The position numbers were made by a program, and so were the translations under genes. The notes beneath the pieces were generated by a model, which made no database searches, had not been told where the DNA came from, and saw only the letters and a program-made list of their open reading frames with translations. Below are positions 55,068 to 64,000 of a DNA stretch of 64,000 bases, one piece after another. The stretch is from Gammaproteobacteria bacterium (GTDB taxonomy: Bacteria; Pseudomonadota; Gammaproteobacteria; Acidiferrobacterales; SZUA-150): contig JAOUOD010000009.1 in the NCBI GenBank assembly GCA_029880545.1, positions 47,047 through 111,046 of the forward strand, written 5' to 3'. Numbering within the stretch: position 1 is the stretch's first letter; every line of letters begins with the position of its first letter.

Positions 55068-55742
55068 TCAAATCAGGCCGCGCTCAGCAAAGGAAACGAT
55101 CTCGCCATCGCCGATGACAAAGTGGTCCAGTACCCGCACATCCACATGGCTCAGTACGTCAGCCAGTCGGCGCGTCAGGCTCTCATCGGCCCGGCTGGGC
55201 TCAGCTACCCCCGACGGGTGGTTGTGCACCAGGATCACGGCACCGGCGTTGTGGGCCAGGGCCCGCCGCAGCACCTCGCGCGGGTATACCGACGCCCCGT
55301 TCAGCGTCCCCTGGAACAGTTCCTCGAATGCCAACACCCGGTTTCGGTTATCCAGGAACAATACGCAGAATACTTCCTGGAGCCGATCCCGGAGATGGGC
55401 CAAAAGCCACTCCCGGGTCTGCTCAGGCGAGGTCAGGGTCTCGCCACGCATCACCCGCTCACCCAGGTGGCGCCGGCTCATTTCCAGCGATGCCTGCAGC
55501 TGGGCGAACTTGGCGTTGCCCATACCCGGAAAGGCGCAGAATTCGGACTGGTTTGCTGCCAGCAAGCCACGCAGGCCACCGTACTCGACCAGCAACTCCC
55601 GCGCCAGGTCCAGCGCGGTTTTGCCAGGCAACCCGGTTCTCAGGAATATCGCCAGTAACTCGGCATCAGACAGGGCCGCAGGCCCCTTGGATAACAATTT
55701 TTCGCGCGGCCGCTCTTCGGCCGGCCAATCGGTAATTGCCAT
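55068..55742 (-). CDS. radC: RadC-family JAMM/MPN domain protein
   Basis: 224 residues. The N-terminal helix-hairpin-helix region ([20 protein letters not shown]) precedes a JAB/JAMM metalloprotease-like domain with the zinc motif [18 protein letters not shown]. Although named for DNA repair, RadC has no proven repair role, and its substrate is unknown. Its position upstream of rpmB-rpmG and near coaBC-dut is the usual one in gammaproteobacteria. Confidence 0.95.
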   Translation of the reverse strand: MAITDWPAEERPREKLLSKGPAALSDAELLAIFLRTGLPGKTALDLARELLVEYGGLRGLLAANQSEFCAFPGMGNAKFAQLQASLEMSRRHLGERVMRGETLTSPEQTREWLLAHLRDRLQEVFCVLFLDNRNRVLAFEELFQGTLNGASVYPREVLRRALAHNAGAVILVHNHPSGVAEPSRADESLTRRLADVLSHVDVRVLDHFVIGDGEIVSFAERGLI

Positions 55743-55828
55743 AACACCTCCCTGTTCCCGGCACGCATGGCGACGTGCTCATTTCTGACAGCAGGACATC
55801 CTTGCCCCGGCCCTTATACTACATCAAC

Positions 55829-55860
55829 AAAAACCCGCAGCGACACACCGCCGCTGCCGG
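55829..55860 (-). terminator. Rho-independent terminator
   Basis: CCCGCAGCG (55834-55842) pairs with CGCTGCCGG (55852-55860) with one mismatch, followed by five T on the minus strand (55829-55833). It lies 8 bases beyond the stop of the small membrane protein gene. Confidence 0.7.
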
Positions 55861-55867
55861 AATCCGC

Positions 55868-56074
55868 TCAGAGTTTTTTCCAGTTGCGAATGAAATAACC
55901 CACGAGCAGGCATAGCGCGCCCACGGTCGCCCACGCCTGGTTCACATCCGCGTAATAGATAACACCGCTGCCCGCCTTGAAGGCCAACAGGTTGTAGCTC
56001 GCCAAACCGGCGCCAATCGTGGTGAAGAAAACGTAGGCCAGCTTGCCGCCAACCTTGTTCAGATCAATATTCAT
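55868..56074 (-). CDS. Small membrane protein of unknown function
   Basis: 68 residues from the ATG at 56074, preceded by GAGGAACC; the longer frame to 56200 runs into the coaBC promoter region. Two membrane helices are predicted (LAYVFFTTIGAGLASYNLLA and WATVGALCLLVGYFI), with a short polar loop (GVIYYADVNQ) and a basic tail (RNWKKL). No family is recognised. The good ribosome-binding site and the terminator behind it argue for a real gene. Confidence 0.65.
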   Translation of the reverse strand: MNIDLNKVGGKLAYVFFTTIGAGLASYNLLAFKAGSGVIYYADVNQAWATVGALCLLVGYFIRNWKKL

Positions 56075-56208
56075 TAGGTTCCTCGTTACAGTGGGTGCAA
56101 ATAGCGAGATTATAGATTCAAAAACCGGGCTGTCTATCGCGCGCCTACCCTGGATCAAACCACCCGAAAAAGGTGCCGCGCCAAGCCACATAACGTACAC
56201 TTCCGGCC

Positions 56209-57441
56209 ATGAATCGATTGCTTGGTAAACAAATCCTGGTGGGCGTAACCGGCGGCATCGCCGCCTACAAGGCCGCCGAACTGGTGCGCAACCTGAAGAA
56301 GGCCGGCGCCGAGGTGCGCGTCATCATGACCCGTGGCGCGCAGGAGTTTGTCACCGATCTCACTTTCCAGGCCCTGTCCGGCCATCCCGTGTATCGTGAC
56401 CTGCTGAATACCGAGGCCGAAGCCGGCATGGGTCATATTGAGCTGGCACGTTGGGCCGATGCCTTGCTGGTCGCACCGGCCACGGCTGATTTTATTGCCC
56501 GCCTCCACGCCGGTCGTGCCGATGACCTGCTGACAACCGTGGCGCTGGCCACCGAGGCGCCGGTCGCGGTGGCCCCGGCCATGAACCGGGTTATGTGGTC
56601 CAACCCGGCCACCCGGGACAATATCGCCGCACTCAAACAAAAAGGCATACATGTCTGGGGACCGGCGGCAGGCGAACAGGCCTGCGGCGAAGTGGGCGAA
56701 GGTCGCATGCTTGAACCGGCCGAACTGGCTGACCACCTTGACCGCCTGTTTGCCACCGGCAGTCTCTCCGGCCGCCATGTGGTCATTACAGCAGGTCCCA
56801 CCTGGGAGGCGCTCGACCCGGTTCGTGGACTGAGCAATCGCAGCTCCGGCAAAATGGGTTATGCCATTGCCCAGGCAGCGCTGGAAGCCGGGGCGTCAGT
56901 GACCTTGATCTCCGGACCGGTCGCACTCAAGGCGCCGGGCCGCGCCCGGCTGGTCGAGGTTGAAAGTGCCCGCGATATGCACCAGGCAGTCATGACCCAT
57001 ATTAATGATGCAGACATTTTCATCGGTGTCGCCGCGGTGGCGGACTACCGCCCGGAGACCGTGGCGGACAACAAGATCAAGAAGCATGCCGACGAATTTA
57101 CGATCAAGCTGGTCAAAAACCCCGATATTCTTGCCGATGTAGCCGCGCTGGCAGATCGGCCTTACACCGTGGGTTTTGCAGCCGAGACCACAAACGTGGA
57201 AAATCACGCCCGCGAAAAGCTCGAGCGTAAACACATAGACCTCATCGCCGCCAACCGTGTCGGCAACGGCGAGGGATTTGGGACAGATGATAACCGGTTG
57301 ACGTTGATTGATCGTGACGGCATCGTCGAGCTGCCGCAGCAATCCAAGGCACAACTGGCACGACAACTTATAAACCACATCACTGTTAAATATCATGCAC
57401 AAAGTACAACTGAAGATTCTCGACAAACGCATCGGCAATGA
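56209..57441 (+). CDS. coaBC: Bifunctional phosphopantothenoylcysteine decarboxylase/synthetase
   Basis: 410 residues with both halves. The N-terminal CoaC flavoprotein ([20 protein letters not shown], catalytic-site [29 protein letters not shown]) removes CO2. The C-terminal CoaB ([45 protein letters not shown]) joins cysteine to phosphopantothenate with CTP. Both are coenzyme A steps. The last 47 bases overlap the start of dut in another frame, which probably couples the two. Confidence 0.97.
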   Translation: MNRLLGKQILVGVTGGIAAYKAAELVRNLKKAGAEVRVIMTRGAQEFVTDLTFQALSGHPVYRDLLNTEAEAGMGHIELARWADALLVAPATADFIARLHAGRADDLLTTVALATEAPVAVAPAMNRVMWSNPATRDNIAALKQKGIHVWGPAAGEQACGEVGEGRMLEPAELADHLDRLFATGSLSGRHVVITAGPTWEALDPVRGLSNRSSGKMGYAIAQAALEAGASVTLISGPVALKAPGRARLVEVESARDMHQAVMTHINDADIFIGVAAVADYRPETVADNKIKKHADEFTIKLVKNPDILADVAALADRPYTVGFAAETTNVENHAREKLERKHIDLIAANRVGNGEGFGTDDNRLTLIDRDGIVELPQQSKAQLARQLINHITVKYHAQSTTEDSRQTHRQ

Positions 57442-57850
57442 ATTTCCCATGCCCAGCTATGCCACCGATGGCTCCGCCGGCATCGACCTGCGCGCCTGCG
57501 TGGATGAGCATGTTCATGTCGACCCGGGTGATACCCACCTGATCCCGACCGGCATTGCCATTCACATGGCCGACCCCGGCATGGCAGCAGTACTGTTGCC
57601 ACGCTCCGGCCTCGGCCACAAGCACGGCATCGTCCTGGGCAACCTGGTCGGCCTCATTGATTCCGATTACCAGGGCCAGGTGTTTGTCTCGGTATGGAAT
57701 CGCGGCAGTGAACATTTCAGCATTGAACCCGGTGATCGTATTTGCCAAATGGTGTTCGTGCCGGTCATCCAGGCCGAATTCCATGTTGTTGATGAATTCG
57801 ATGAAAGCGATCGCGGTGACGGCGGCTTTGGCCACACCGGGAAAAAATAA
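57395..57850 (+). CDS. dut: Deoxyuridine 5'-triphosphate nucleotidohydrolase
   Basis: 151 residues, starting inside the end of coaBC. It splits dUTP to dUMP, keeping uracil out of DNA. The five trimeric dUTPase motifs are present: [49 protein letters not shown] and the C-terminal [10 protein letters not shown]. The 47-base overlap with coaBC is larger than usual for coupled genes but is seen in related bacteria. A PMM/PGM gene follows after 52 bases. Confidence 0.97.
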   Translation: MHKVQLKILDKRIGNEFPMPSYATDGSAGIDLRACVDEHVHVDPGDTHLIPTGIAIHMADPGMAAVLLPRSGLGHKHGIVLGNLVGLIDSDYQGQVFVSVWNRGSEHFSIEPGDRICQMVFVPVIQAEFHVVDEFDESDRGDGGFGHTGKK

Positions 57851-57902
57851 TTCCAGTCAAACATTGCCGTGATACGGCGATCACTCCAGGCAGCAAGGCA
57901 GT

Positions 57903-59282
57903 ATGAACAAGCAGGTACCGGCCGAAATTTTCAAGGCCTATGATATTCGCGGCATAGTCGGCAAGACACTCGACAAGGACATTGCCTACCAGATCGGTCG
58001 CGCCTTCGGCAGCGAAGCCATTGAAGCGGGCATGAAGGTGGTGGTTATCGGTCGTGATGGCCGCATCTCCGGGCCTGACATGGCCGAAGCACTGACCGGC
58101 GGACTCATGGACAGCGGTTGCCGGGTCATGGACATTGGCATGGTGCCAACACCGGTGTTGTATTTCGCCACGCACCACCTGGGCACACAAACCGGCATCA
58201 GCATTACCGGCAGCCACAACCCTACCGACTACAACGGCTTCAAGATGGTCATTGCCGGTGAAACCCTGGCGCAGGAACGCATCCAGCTGCTGCGTCAACG
58301 CATCGAGAACCAGGATTTCACCAGCGGCAAGGGCATGTTACTGCAGGCCGACGTTCGCGATGCCTACCTGGATCGCATACTGGGTGACATCAAGCTGGCA
58401 CGGCCGCTGTCCATAGCGGTGGACTGTGGCAATGGCGTTGCCGGTGAATGGGCGCCGATCCTGTTTGAAAAACTGGGTTGCGACATTACCCGGCTGTACT
58501 GCGATGTCGATGGCACCTTTCCCAATCATCATCCCGATCCAAGCCAGGCCAGGAACCTTGAAGATGTTATCTCTATCGTCAAGCAGGCCAACCTGGATCT
58601 CGGCCTGGCATTTGACGGCGACGGTGATCGTGTCGGCGTCGTCACCAGGAACGGTGACATCATCTGGCCCGACCGTATCATGCAACTGTTTGCCCAGGAC
58701 GTACTGTCCCGCAATCCCGGTGGCGAAATCATTTACGATGTTAAATGTTCACGCAAGTTGCACGAGGCCATCGAAAAATCCGGCGGCAAGGCAACCATGT
58801 GGAAGACCGGTCATTCACTGATCAAGGCCAAGCTCAAGGAAACCGGCGCCCTGCTCGCCGGTGAAATGAGCGGTCATATCTTCTTCAAGGAACGCTGGTA
58901 CGGCTTCGATGACGCCATGTACGCAGCGGCACGACTCCTGGAAATCCTGTCGCAACAGGATCGGCCACCTGCCGAGGTATTCGCGGCACTGCCGGATACC
59001 GTTAACACACCCGAACTGCAAATCGCTTTTGAAGAAGGTGAACATCACAAGGCCATTGAAGAACTGGTGGCGGCTGCAGATTTCAGTGACGCGCGTGTCA
59101 GCACTATCGATGGCTTGCGCGTGGATTTTGAAGACGGCTTTGGTCTCGTGCGCGCATCCAATACCACGCCGGTATGGGTGCTGCGATTCGAGGCTGACAA
59201 CGATGCAGCACTGGCGCGCATACAGGAACGCTTCAGCAGGCTGATCAAGCAAATCCGGCCGGAAGCCAGGTTGCCGTACTAG
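57903..59282 (+). CDS. algC: Phosphomannomutase/phosphoglucomutase
   Basis: 459 residues. It interconverts sugar 1- and 6-phosphates for LPS, exopolysaccharide and nucleotide-sugar supply. The phosphoserine loop is ITGSHNPTDYNGFKMVI, the metal-binding loop is LAFDGDGDRVGVVTRNG, the sugar-specificity loop is LAGEMSGHIFFKERWYG, and the C-terminal phosphate-binding region is VRASNTTPVWVLRFE. This set matches AlgC-type PMM/PGM. It follows coaBC-dut, as in Pseudomonas and relatives. Confidence 0.95.
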   Translation: MNKQVPAEIFKAYDIRGIVGKTLDKDIAYQIGRAFGSEAIEAGMKVVVIGRDGRISGPDMAEALTGGLMDSGCRVMDIGMVPTPVLYFATHHLGTQTGISITGSHNPTDYNGFKMVIAGETLAQERIQLLRQRIENQDFTSGKGMLLQADVRDAYLDRILGDIKLARPLSIAVDCGNGVAGEWAPILFEKLGCDITRLYCDVDGTFPNHHPDPSQARNLEDVISIVKQANLDLGLAFDGDGDRVGVVTRNGDIIWPDRIMQLFAQDVLSRNPGGEIIYDVKCSRKLHEAIEKSGGKATMWKTGHSLIKAKLKETGALLAGEMSGHIFFKERWYGFDDAMYAAARLLEILSQQDRPPAEVFAALPDTVNTPELQIAFEEGEHHKAIEELVAAADFSDARVSTIDGLRVDFEDGFGLVRASNTTPVWVLRFEADNDAALARIQERFSRLIKQIRPEARLPY

Positions 59283-59309
59283 GTTTATCTTTTACACAGG
59301 GGAAGCGTC

Positions 59310-59786
59310 ATGTCCTTTCTGCTCATGCTCCATGTACTCGCCGCCGTCATCTGGGTAGGCGGAATGTTTTTCGCGCACCAGGTTACGCGCCCGGCAGCGC
59401 TGGTACTGGAACCGCCACTGCGGCTGACCTTGTGGGCCAACCAGTTCTCGCGGTTCTTTCCCATTGTCTGGGCCTGCGTGATTATCCTGCCGGCGACCGG
59501 CTACGTGGTCATCTTCAATAACTTCGGCGGCTTTGCCAATGCCACGCTGTACATTCACTTCATGCACATTGTCGGCTGGCTGATGATCGCGGTTTTCCTG
59601 CATGTCTTCTTTGCGCCGTACAAGCGCCTGCGCCAGGCGGTGGCAAACCAGGACTGGCCGGAAGGCGGCAAGCAACTGGCGACCATTCGCAAGCTCATTG
59701 GCCTTAATATCATTCTCGGCCTGGCCGTCATCGCCGTGGCATCTGCCGGCACCTCGGGCGCCATGTGGCTGAACCGGGTCCTGTGA
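59310..59786 (+). CDS. CopD-family membrane protein
   Basis: 158 residues with four membrane helices. The N-terminal LLMLHVLAAVIWVGGMFFAH contains the His-Trp pattern of CopD/YedZ-like proteins. The third helix holds YIHFMHIVGWLMIAVFLHVF, so several His residues face the membrane and may bind copper or haem. The C-terminus is IILGLAVIAVASAGTSGAMW. Its role is unknown. Its TGA overlaps the GTG start of rlmI, so both are co-translated. Confidence 0.75.
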   Translation: MSFLLMLHVLAAVIWVGGMFFAHQVTRPAALVLEPPLRLTLWANQFSRFFPIVWACVIILPATGYVVIFNNFGGFANATLYIHFMHIVGWLMIAVFLHVFFAPYKRLRQAVANQDWPEGGKQLATIRKLIGLNIILGLAVIAVASAGTSGAMWLNRVL

Positions 59787-60976
59787 GTAACGCCACCCTC
59801 AAGCTGAAGAAGCGTGAAGACCGGCGATTGCGCGCCGGTCACGGCTGGATATTCAGCAACGAAATTGATACCAAGGTCACGCCGCTCAAGGGCCTGGTAG
59901 CCGGTGAATCCGTCAACATCGTCAGCGACAGCGGCCAGTTGCTCGGCAGCGCCTACGTCAACCCGGCGTCATTGATATGCGCACGCATGATCAGTCGCCA
60001 CGCCAACAAGACACTGGATCGCGCCCTGCTTCAGGAACGCATCCAGCGTGCCCACGGTTTGCGTGATCAGCTGTATGCCACCGGTCACTACCGGCTGGTT
60101 TATGGCGACAGCGATTTCCTGCCGGGACTCGTGATCGATCGCTTTGATGACGTACTGGTTGTGCAGAGCTCTACTGCCGGTATCGATGTTGTCATGGATG
60201 ACGTCAAGGATGTTTTGACAGAACTGTTCGACCCGGAAGCGATTATCCTGCGCAACGACAGTGGCGCCCGCGACCTGGAAAACCTTGAACGTTACACCCG
60301 TGTCATACACGGCGACATGCCGGACAAGCTCAGGATAGAAGAAAACGGCCTGCGCTTTGAAGTCCCGACCACCGACAGCCAGAAGACCGGCTGGTTTTAT
60401 GATCAACAGGACAACCGTCGTCGGCTGAATCGATACGTTGCCGGCAAGAGCGTGCTCGATGTCTTCAGCTACGCCGGTGGCTGGGGCATACATGCCGCCC
60501 ACTATGGCGCCCGGGATGTTGCCTGTGTTGATGCGTCCGAAGCCGCGCTGGAATCGGTCAAGCGCAACGCCGAGCTCAACAGCCTCGACAGTTTTGTTCG
60601 AACCATCAAAGGTGATGCCTTTGAAGTGCTCAAGCATCTGAAAGAAAGCGGCGAGATGTTTGATGTGGTCATTCTTGATCCGCCCGCCTTCATCAAGCGC
60701 AAGAAGGACATGGACTCCGGCAGTATTGCCTACGAACGTCTGAACAAGGCCGGCCTGCAACTGGTCAACGATGGCGGCGTGCTGATCTCGTGCTCGTGCT
60801 CGCATCACATGAGCGCTGACAACCTGCAACGCGCCATTCTGAAAGCGGCGCAAAAGAGCCGGCATCAGCTGCAGATACTGGAAACCGGTGAACAAGGCCC
60901 CGATCACCCGGTACACCCCGCCATCGCTGAAACCCGCTACCTGAAGGCGTTTTATTGCCGGGTGCTGAATACCTAG
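59783..60976 (+). CDS. rlmI: 23S rRNA (cytosine1962-C5)-methyltransferase RlmI
   Basis: 397 residues from a GTG that overlaps the stop of the CopD-like gene (GTGA). The N-terminal PUA domain (LKKREDRRLRAGHGWIFSNE) leads into a Rossmann methyltransferase with DVFSYAGGWGIHAAHYGAR for SAM, VILDPPAFIKRKKDM and a Cys-rich ending (LISCSCSHHMSADNL). It methylates C1962 of 23S rRNA. It ends with a 4-base overlap of the convergent DUF2238 gene. Confidence 0.94.
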   Translation: MSNATLKLKKREDRRLRAGHGWIFSNEIDTKVTPLKGLVAGESVNIVSDSGQLLGSAYVNPASLICARMISRHANKTLDRALLQERIQRAHGLRDQLYATGHYRLVYGDSDFLPGLVIDRFDDVLVVQSSTAGIDVVMDDVKDVLTELFDPEAIILRNDSGARDLENLERYTRVIHGDMPDKLRIEENGLRFEVPTTDSQKTGWFYDQQDNRRRLNRYVAGKSVLDVFSYAGGWGIHAAHYGARDVACVDASEAALESVKRNAELNSLDSFVRTIKGDAFEVLKHLKESGEMFDVVILDPPAFIKRKKDMDSGSIAYERLNKAGLQLVNDGGVLISCSCSHHMSADNLQRAILKAAQKSRHQLQILETGEQGPDHPVHPAIAETRYLKAFYCRVLNT

Positions 60977-61707
60977 TCTTTATCCGACTGCGATTCACGG
61001 ATGAGTCGCTTGATCTCCACTTCACCCAGCGGCTGCTTCCATTTTACCTTCAGGCTTTCGCACCACTCGGTGGCAAAGTCAGGCTGTATTTTGATATTGA
61101 TGCCCAGGGTAATGAGCATGACTATTAACGCACCACAGCTGGCGAGCAACATGTCCTTGTGCGCATCCCAGATGTCGCCTTGCGTGCCCAGGTAAGCTAC
61201 ACCCAGGTCACCACCAAACAGCTCTGCCGCGCCCCATTCAAACAGTTCAAACATCATCGATGACGCCATGACAAGATCCAGCGGAAAGAAATACGCCCAG
61301 AAACCCCTGGCGTCGGCAATACGGCAATACACCTCGCGTACCGGGTAGGCCAGCAACAAGCCGTAGAGAAAATGCACCAGCCGGTCGAAGTGATTGCGCT
61401 GCCAACCCATGGCTTCATTGAGACTGAAGCCAAACGCAGACTGAAGAAAGGCGTCATACGGCACCATGGCATAGGTGTAATGCGCGCCCACTTCGTGCAA
61501 ACACAGGAACAGGAATATCAGCGTGTAGGAAATGCGCGACAAGGGAAAACCTTTTCTTGTCGCAACCAGTGCCACAACGAATATCAGCACCAGCAGGTTT
61601 TCCAGCGCCCAGTCCTTGCGATCATAAGGACCGAATGCCAGCAATATAAACTCAAGCGCAAACAGGCTGGTGAGTATTTTAAGGTAATGCCTGCGCCACA
61701 AAATCAT
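60973..61707 (-). CDS. DUF2238 membrane protein (YjdF-like)
   Basis: 244 residues with six to seven membrane helices. The family pattern is visible as LFLCLHEVGAHYTYAMVPYD, NHFDRLVHFLYGLLLAYP and FELFEWGAAELFGGDLGVAY, followed by TQGDIWDAHKDMLLA. The conserved His, Asp and Glu near the membrane surface suggest an enzyme or metal site, but the function is unknown. A short tail of about 40 residues is polar. It is convergent with rlmI. Confidence 0.88.
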   Translation of the reverse strand: MILWRRHYLKILTSLFALEFILLAFGPYDRKDWALENLLVLIFVVALVATRKGFPLSRISYTLIFLFLCLHEVGAHYTYAMVPYDAFLQSAFGFSLNEAMGWQRNHFDRLVHFLYGLLLAYPVREVYCRIADARGFWAYFFPLDLVMASSMMFELFEWGAAELFGGDLGVAYLGTQGDIWDAHKDMLLASCGALIVMLITLGINIKIQPDFATEWCESLKVKWKQPLGEVEIKRLIRESQSDKD

Positions 61708-61776
61708 GGGCTTCTCCCGATACCATGGTTTGCGTTGCCAAGCACCCCGTGCCCGGAGGCCAATTGGCCAAACCTG

Positions 61777-62202
61777 TCAGACCCAAGACAACCAGGCGCC
61801 AAGCCCGGTAATCACAACGGAAACCGGCAGCAGTAAAGCCAACAGCTTGAGCAACCGCATTTGTGCGCTTGCCAGATTTGTACCCGGAACCGATTCCGAT
61901 TCTGCTTCAAGTGCGCGACGAGCCGGCGGAATCAACGCTACCAGCAGGTTACCGATGAGCATGGCGAGCGGCACCGCACCGATTATTGGCCCCATGGTGG
62001 CCATAACGACACCCGCCCCGATGCCATTTTTTAATGTCTGCCCCGGGTGTTGCGCCATGTGCAACGATTCCGCCGCAAACATACCGCTGATCCAGATTGC
62101 GCCCAGCAGGAAAACAATGACCGGGATCAGTAACAGGTTCCAGGCATTTTTTCGGCGCTTTGCCCGCGCCCTTGCCTCTTTAATCAACTTCATCACATTC
62201 AT
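61777..62202 (-). CDS. Small membrane protein of unknown function
   Basis: 141 residues with three predicted membrane helices (LLIPVIVFLLGAIWISGMFA, VVMATMGPIIGAVPLAMLIG, LLALLLPVSVVITGLGAWLS) and a basic N-terminus (KEARARAKRRKNAW) that should stay in the cytoplasm. No family is recognised. It lies 69 bases before the start... on the transcript it precedes the DUF2238 gene, same strand, and may be co-transcribed with it. Confidence 0.65.
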   Translation of the reverse strand: MNVMKLIKEARARAKRRKNAWNLLLIPVIVFLLGAIWISGMFAAESLHMAQHPGQTLKNGIGAGVVMATMGPIIGAVPLAMLIGNLLVALIPPARRALEAESESVPGTNLASAQMRLLKLLALLLPVSVVITGLGAWLSWV

Positions 62203-62348
62203 GACGCATTCACCTTAAACGACACACATCATTCCGCCCTGGACAAGGCAACTATCGCTGCGCCTCAACAAAACCGGGCTAAATCGTGTGCTGCTATCCT
62301 GCATTCGGGCACGATTTGACTCGTCGATTCAGTCCTCAAATCAACTCA

Positions 62349-63341
62349 CTAAACGCCCGGCACCTTGCCCTGCACATAGGCCGGGAGCCATTGATACACA
62401 ACACGGCGTGCCTGGCCCCAGAAGCCGGAAAGCATCAGCAACGACGAACCAATAATAACGCCGACATAGGCAAAGCTGTCCCCGGCCAGGCCGTACATCT
62501 CGAACAGCTGGGTTAATGCATACAGAACATAGATCAGCGATGACACCATAAAGGCGCGCCTGTCTATCACCAACGAGACGACAGAAAGCAGAACATACAG
62601 CACGACAACGATAACAATCGCCGACACGCCCTGGTTGCCCTTGAGGATACCGAGGTTGGTGAAAATCGGGTGAACGATTAACGGCGCAGCGGCGAGGTGT
62701 AACCAGAACGCGACGTCGGATTTGCGGGTAACGCGTTCAACGTCAGCAGAATCCCAGTACATCGCCACGTAAAACACGCCCAGGCCGGCCAGGAATGTGA
62801 GCAGGTTGATATGCACCTTGAGCGCCGGAAACACTGACAACATCGCCGCCACCAGGAACACAATCGCCGCCGCCGTCCCGGCCGCGACAGTTATCGGCAC
62901 CTTGAACCGCTTCCAGTGCAGCCACGTTGCCACCGACGACACCAGCCCGGCAAGCATGATTGCAGGCTCGGACGGTATAACGAATAACGACAACACCAGG
63001 GAAAATGTTCCGCCGGCATAGGACACCAGCAAAACGATAGCCGGTAACGCCATGTTCCGCCTGAGCACAAAAAACTCCGCCAGGCCCCACGACAAGGCAA
63101 CAACCAGCAGCATCGATATCGTCTGGCTCAGACCGTGCGTGACCCAGGCCGTTGAAAAGATCAATAATGCACACGCCACCACGACAAAGATGTCGCTAAA
63201 GCTGTTAACAAGCCGGATGTTCTCTTCATCCGCTGGCCGCACATCCGCCTTCGATGCCATAAATGACCGGAACTGTGTTACCGAATCTTGTGTAAAGATT
63301 CCCTCTTTTACCGCACCTTCCAGATCTTCGTCCGTGTACAT
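62349..63341 (-). CDS. Polytopic membrane protein, DUF2157-like
   Basis: 330 residues from the ATG at 63341, preceded by AGAGGAAAC; a longer frame from 63410 is unlikely. A short cytoplasmic N-terminus (TDEDLEGAVKEGIFTQDSVT, FRSFMASKADVRPADEENIR) of the DUF2157 kind is followed by about nine to ten hydrophobic helices (IFVVVACALLIFSTAWVTHG, LLVVALSWGLAEFFVLRR). It is probably an inner-membrane protein. The function is unknown. It is followed by a 146-base gap before the small membrane protein gene. Confidence 0.7.
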   Translation of the reverse strand: MYTDEDLEGAVKEGIFTQDSVTQFRSFMASKADVRPADEENIRLVNSFSDIFVVVACALLIFSTAWVTHGLSQTISMLLVVALSWGLAEFFVLRRNMALPAIVLLVSYAGGTFSLVLSLFVIPSEPAIMLAGLVSSVATWLHWKRFKVPITVAAGTAAAIVFLVAAMLSVFPALKVHINLLTFLAGLGVFYVAMYWDSADVERVTRKSDVAFWLHLAAAPLIVHPIFTNLGILKGNQGVSAIVIVVVLYVLLSVVSLVIDRRAFMVSSLIYVLYALTQLFEMYGLAGDSFAYVGVIIGSSLLMLSGFWGQARRVVYQWLPAYVQGKVPGV

Positions 63342-63536
63342 GTTTCCTCTCAGTTTGAGTAGTGCCGGGATTTCCCGGCCAGATCGCAATGCTTGGCAAC
63401 CCCGGTACACACTTTACCCGGCCCCGGAAGTTTCGAATTGCGCCATTATCCGGTTTGCCGGGTATATCACAACCCTGGCAAGACGCGCACACCTTCGTGG
63501 CGCTTGGAATCGCATTAACGACTGAATCGAAACGCC

Positions 63537-63690
63537 TTATTCGCCATGATGGCAAACAGCTTCCAGGTTGTGGCCATTAATATCGATGACAAACGCACCA
63601 TAATAATTGGCGTGATACTGCGCCCTGATCCCGGGCTCGCCATTATCGGTCGCCCCCGCCGCAATCGCCGCAGCTTTAGCGCCATGCCGC
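63537..63690 (-). pseudogene. VOC/glyoxalase-family protein, C-terminal fragment
   Basis: The last ~50 residues of a VOC (glyoxalase/bleomycin-resistance fold) protein: [20 protein letters not shown], then [20 protein letters not shown] and VCHHGE to a TAA stop. The phrase 'YHxNYYGAFVxDxxGHNxEAVCH' is characteristic of the family's end and includes the metal-ligand Glu. The N-terminal two thirds are missing; upstream the frame passes through unrelated sequence into transposase sequence. The gene was cut by the mobile element or by a later deletion and is surely non-functional. Confidence 0.75.
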
Positions 63691-63799
63691 CTAGAGATAC
63701 TGTTTTGCCCGGGAAATGGGCCCTCTAAGTTAGAAAATGAGCCTGAATAAACTAAATTGTTTTTCTTTATCAATGCATTAGACAGGTCCGACCCTGGTT

Positions 63800-64000
63800 G
63801 CCTCCTGTTATATCGTTCTACATAGGCATTCTGTTGCGGGTTACCTGGCTGTATAAACTCGAGTTCAATACCCTTCCTGTCTGACCAGTGTTTCAGTGCG
63901 TGACTGATGAACTCCGGGCCGTTATCGCAACGTAACCGGTTCGGCTTCCCTCGCCACTCAATGATGTGGTCCAGTACCCGTATTACGCGGGGTGCGGGCA
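63800..64000 (-). mobile_element. IS3-family transposase fragment
   Basis: Reading leftward from the window edge, the frame gives [20 protein letters not shown], then [20 protein letters not shown] and [20 protein letters not shown], the second half of an IS3-type DDE integrase core (RCDNGPEF..., with the catalytic Asp; PQQNAYVER, with the catalytic Glu). The rest of the element lies beyond the window. After about 63800 the transposase similarity stops before the usual C-terminal residues, so the protein is truncated. The 63690-63800 stretch may hold the element's end; I cannot place the inverted repeat. Confidence 0.8.

Noticed and set aside
59969..60916. 315-codon minus-strand open frame
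   Set aside because: It is a mirror frame of rlmI, which is a well-conserved gene with all expected motifs.
63537..64000. A genuine transposase-VOC fusion protein
   Set aside because: Both partners are truncated at the junction and the stretch between them matches neither, so a chance frame continuation is more likely than a functional fusion.

Overview
The window is a 64 kb chromosomal segment of a gammaproteobacterium, probably an uncultured or little-studied lineage. The evidence is gene content and order: hda next to purM-purN, an xseB-ispA-dxs-folE2 run, coaBC overlapping dut and followed by a phosphomannomutase, rpmB-rpmG beside radC, an AddAB-like helicase/nuclease pair of the gammaproteobacterial type, and RlmI. 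Nearly all genes look vertically inherited and densely packed. I saw no rRNA, tRNA, CRISPR array or prophage.

Layout. 1-2.7 kb: two secreted proteins on the minus strand, one with Fn3-like repeats (cut by the window edge) and one with dockerin-like calcium motifs plus an NHL propeller. 3.4-5.6 kb: a histidine kinase with a PhnD-like periplasmic sensor. 5.9-7.3 kb: a soluble chemoreceptor-like protein with a di-iron metallo-beta-lactamase-fold protein (a candidate O2/redox sensing pair). 7.3-16.3 kb: minus-strand metabolic and transport genes (CYTH, B12-radical SAM, CPBP protease, acetyltransferase, ABC-2 exporter, tautomerase, MDR oxidoreductase, APH/P-loop kinase). 16.4-22.6 kb: AddAB-like recombination enzymes. 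23.8-27.9 kb: isoprenoid and folate genes. 27.9-34.5 kb: retropepsin, amidotransferase, ROK kinase, envelope proteins, DUF302, proS and a lytic transglycosylase. 34.5-38.1 kb: acylphosphatase, an efflux adaptor/TolC pair and two thioredoxin-fold envelope proteins. 38.2-47.3 kb: aspartase-like lyase, a PilZ-like protein, LysM lipoprotein, arsC-like, wrbA, hda, AI-2E permease, pgsA, purM, purN. 47.3-49.4 kb: an ECF sigma factor, an anti-sigma factor carrying a DsrE-like domain, and a free secreted DsrE-like protein. 49.4-54.3 kb: Nudix, desaturase, HNH, aldolase, a decayed stretch with a rhombosortase-like remnant, and an outer-membrane barrel. 54.5-63.3 kb: ribosomal proteins, radC, coaBC-dut, PMM/PGM, rlmI and membrane proteins. 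63.5-64 kb: an IS3-type transposase fragment running into the broken tail of a VOC-family gene.

The most unusual unit is at 47.3-49.4 kb. The anti-sigma factor's predicted periplasmic half is homologous to the secreted protein encoded just downstream. The sigma operon and the secreted-protein gene are each preceded by the same promoter-like pattern (G-R-A-A-T-A, 17 bases, G-T-C-T-A-A). This suggests an autoregulated envelope-stress or redox circuit in which a DsrE-like fold is both sensor and output. A third, similar pattern lies before the chemoreceptor/di-iron pair. These links are inferences from sequence pattern and have not been computed or tested.
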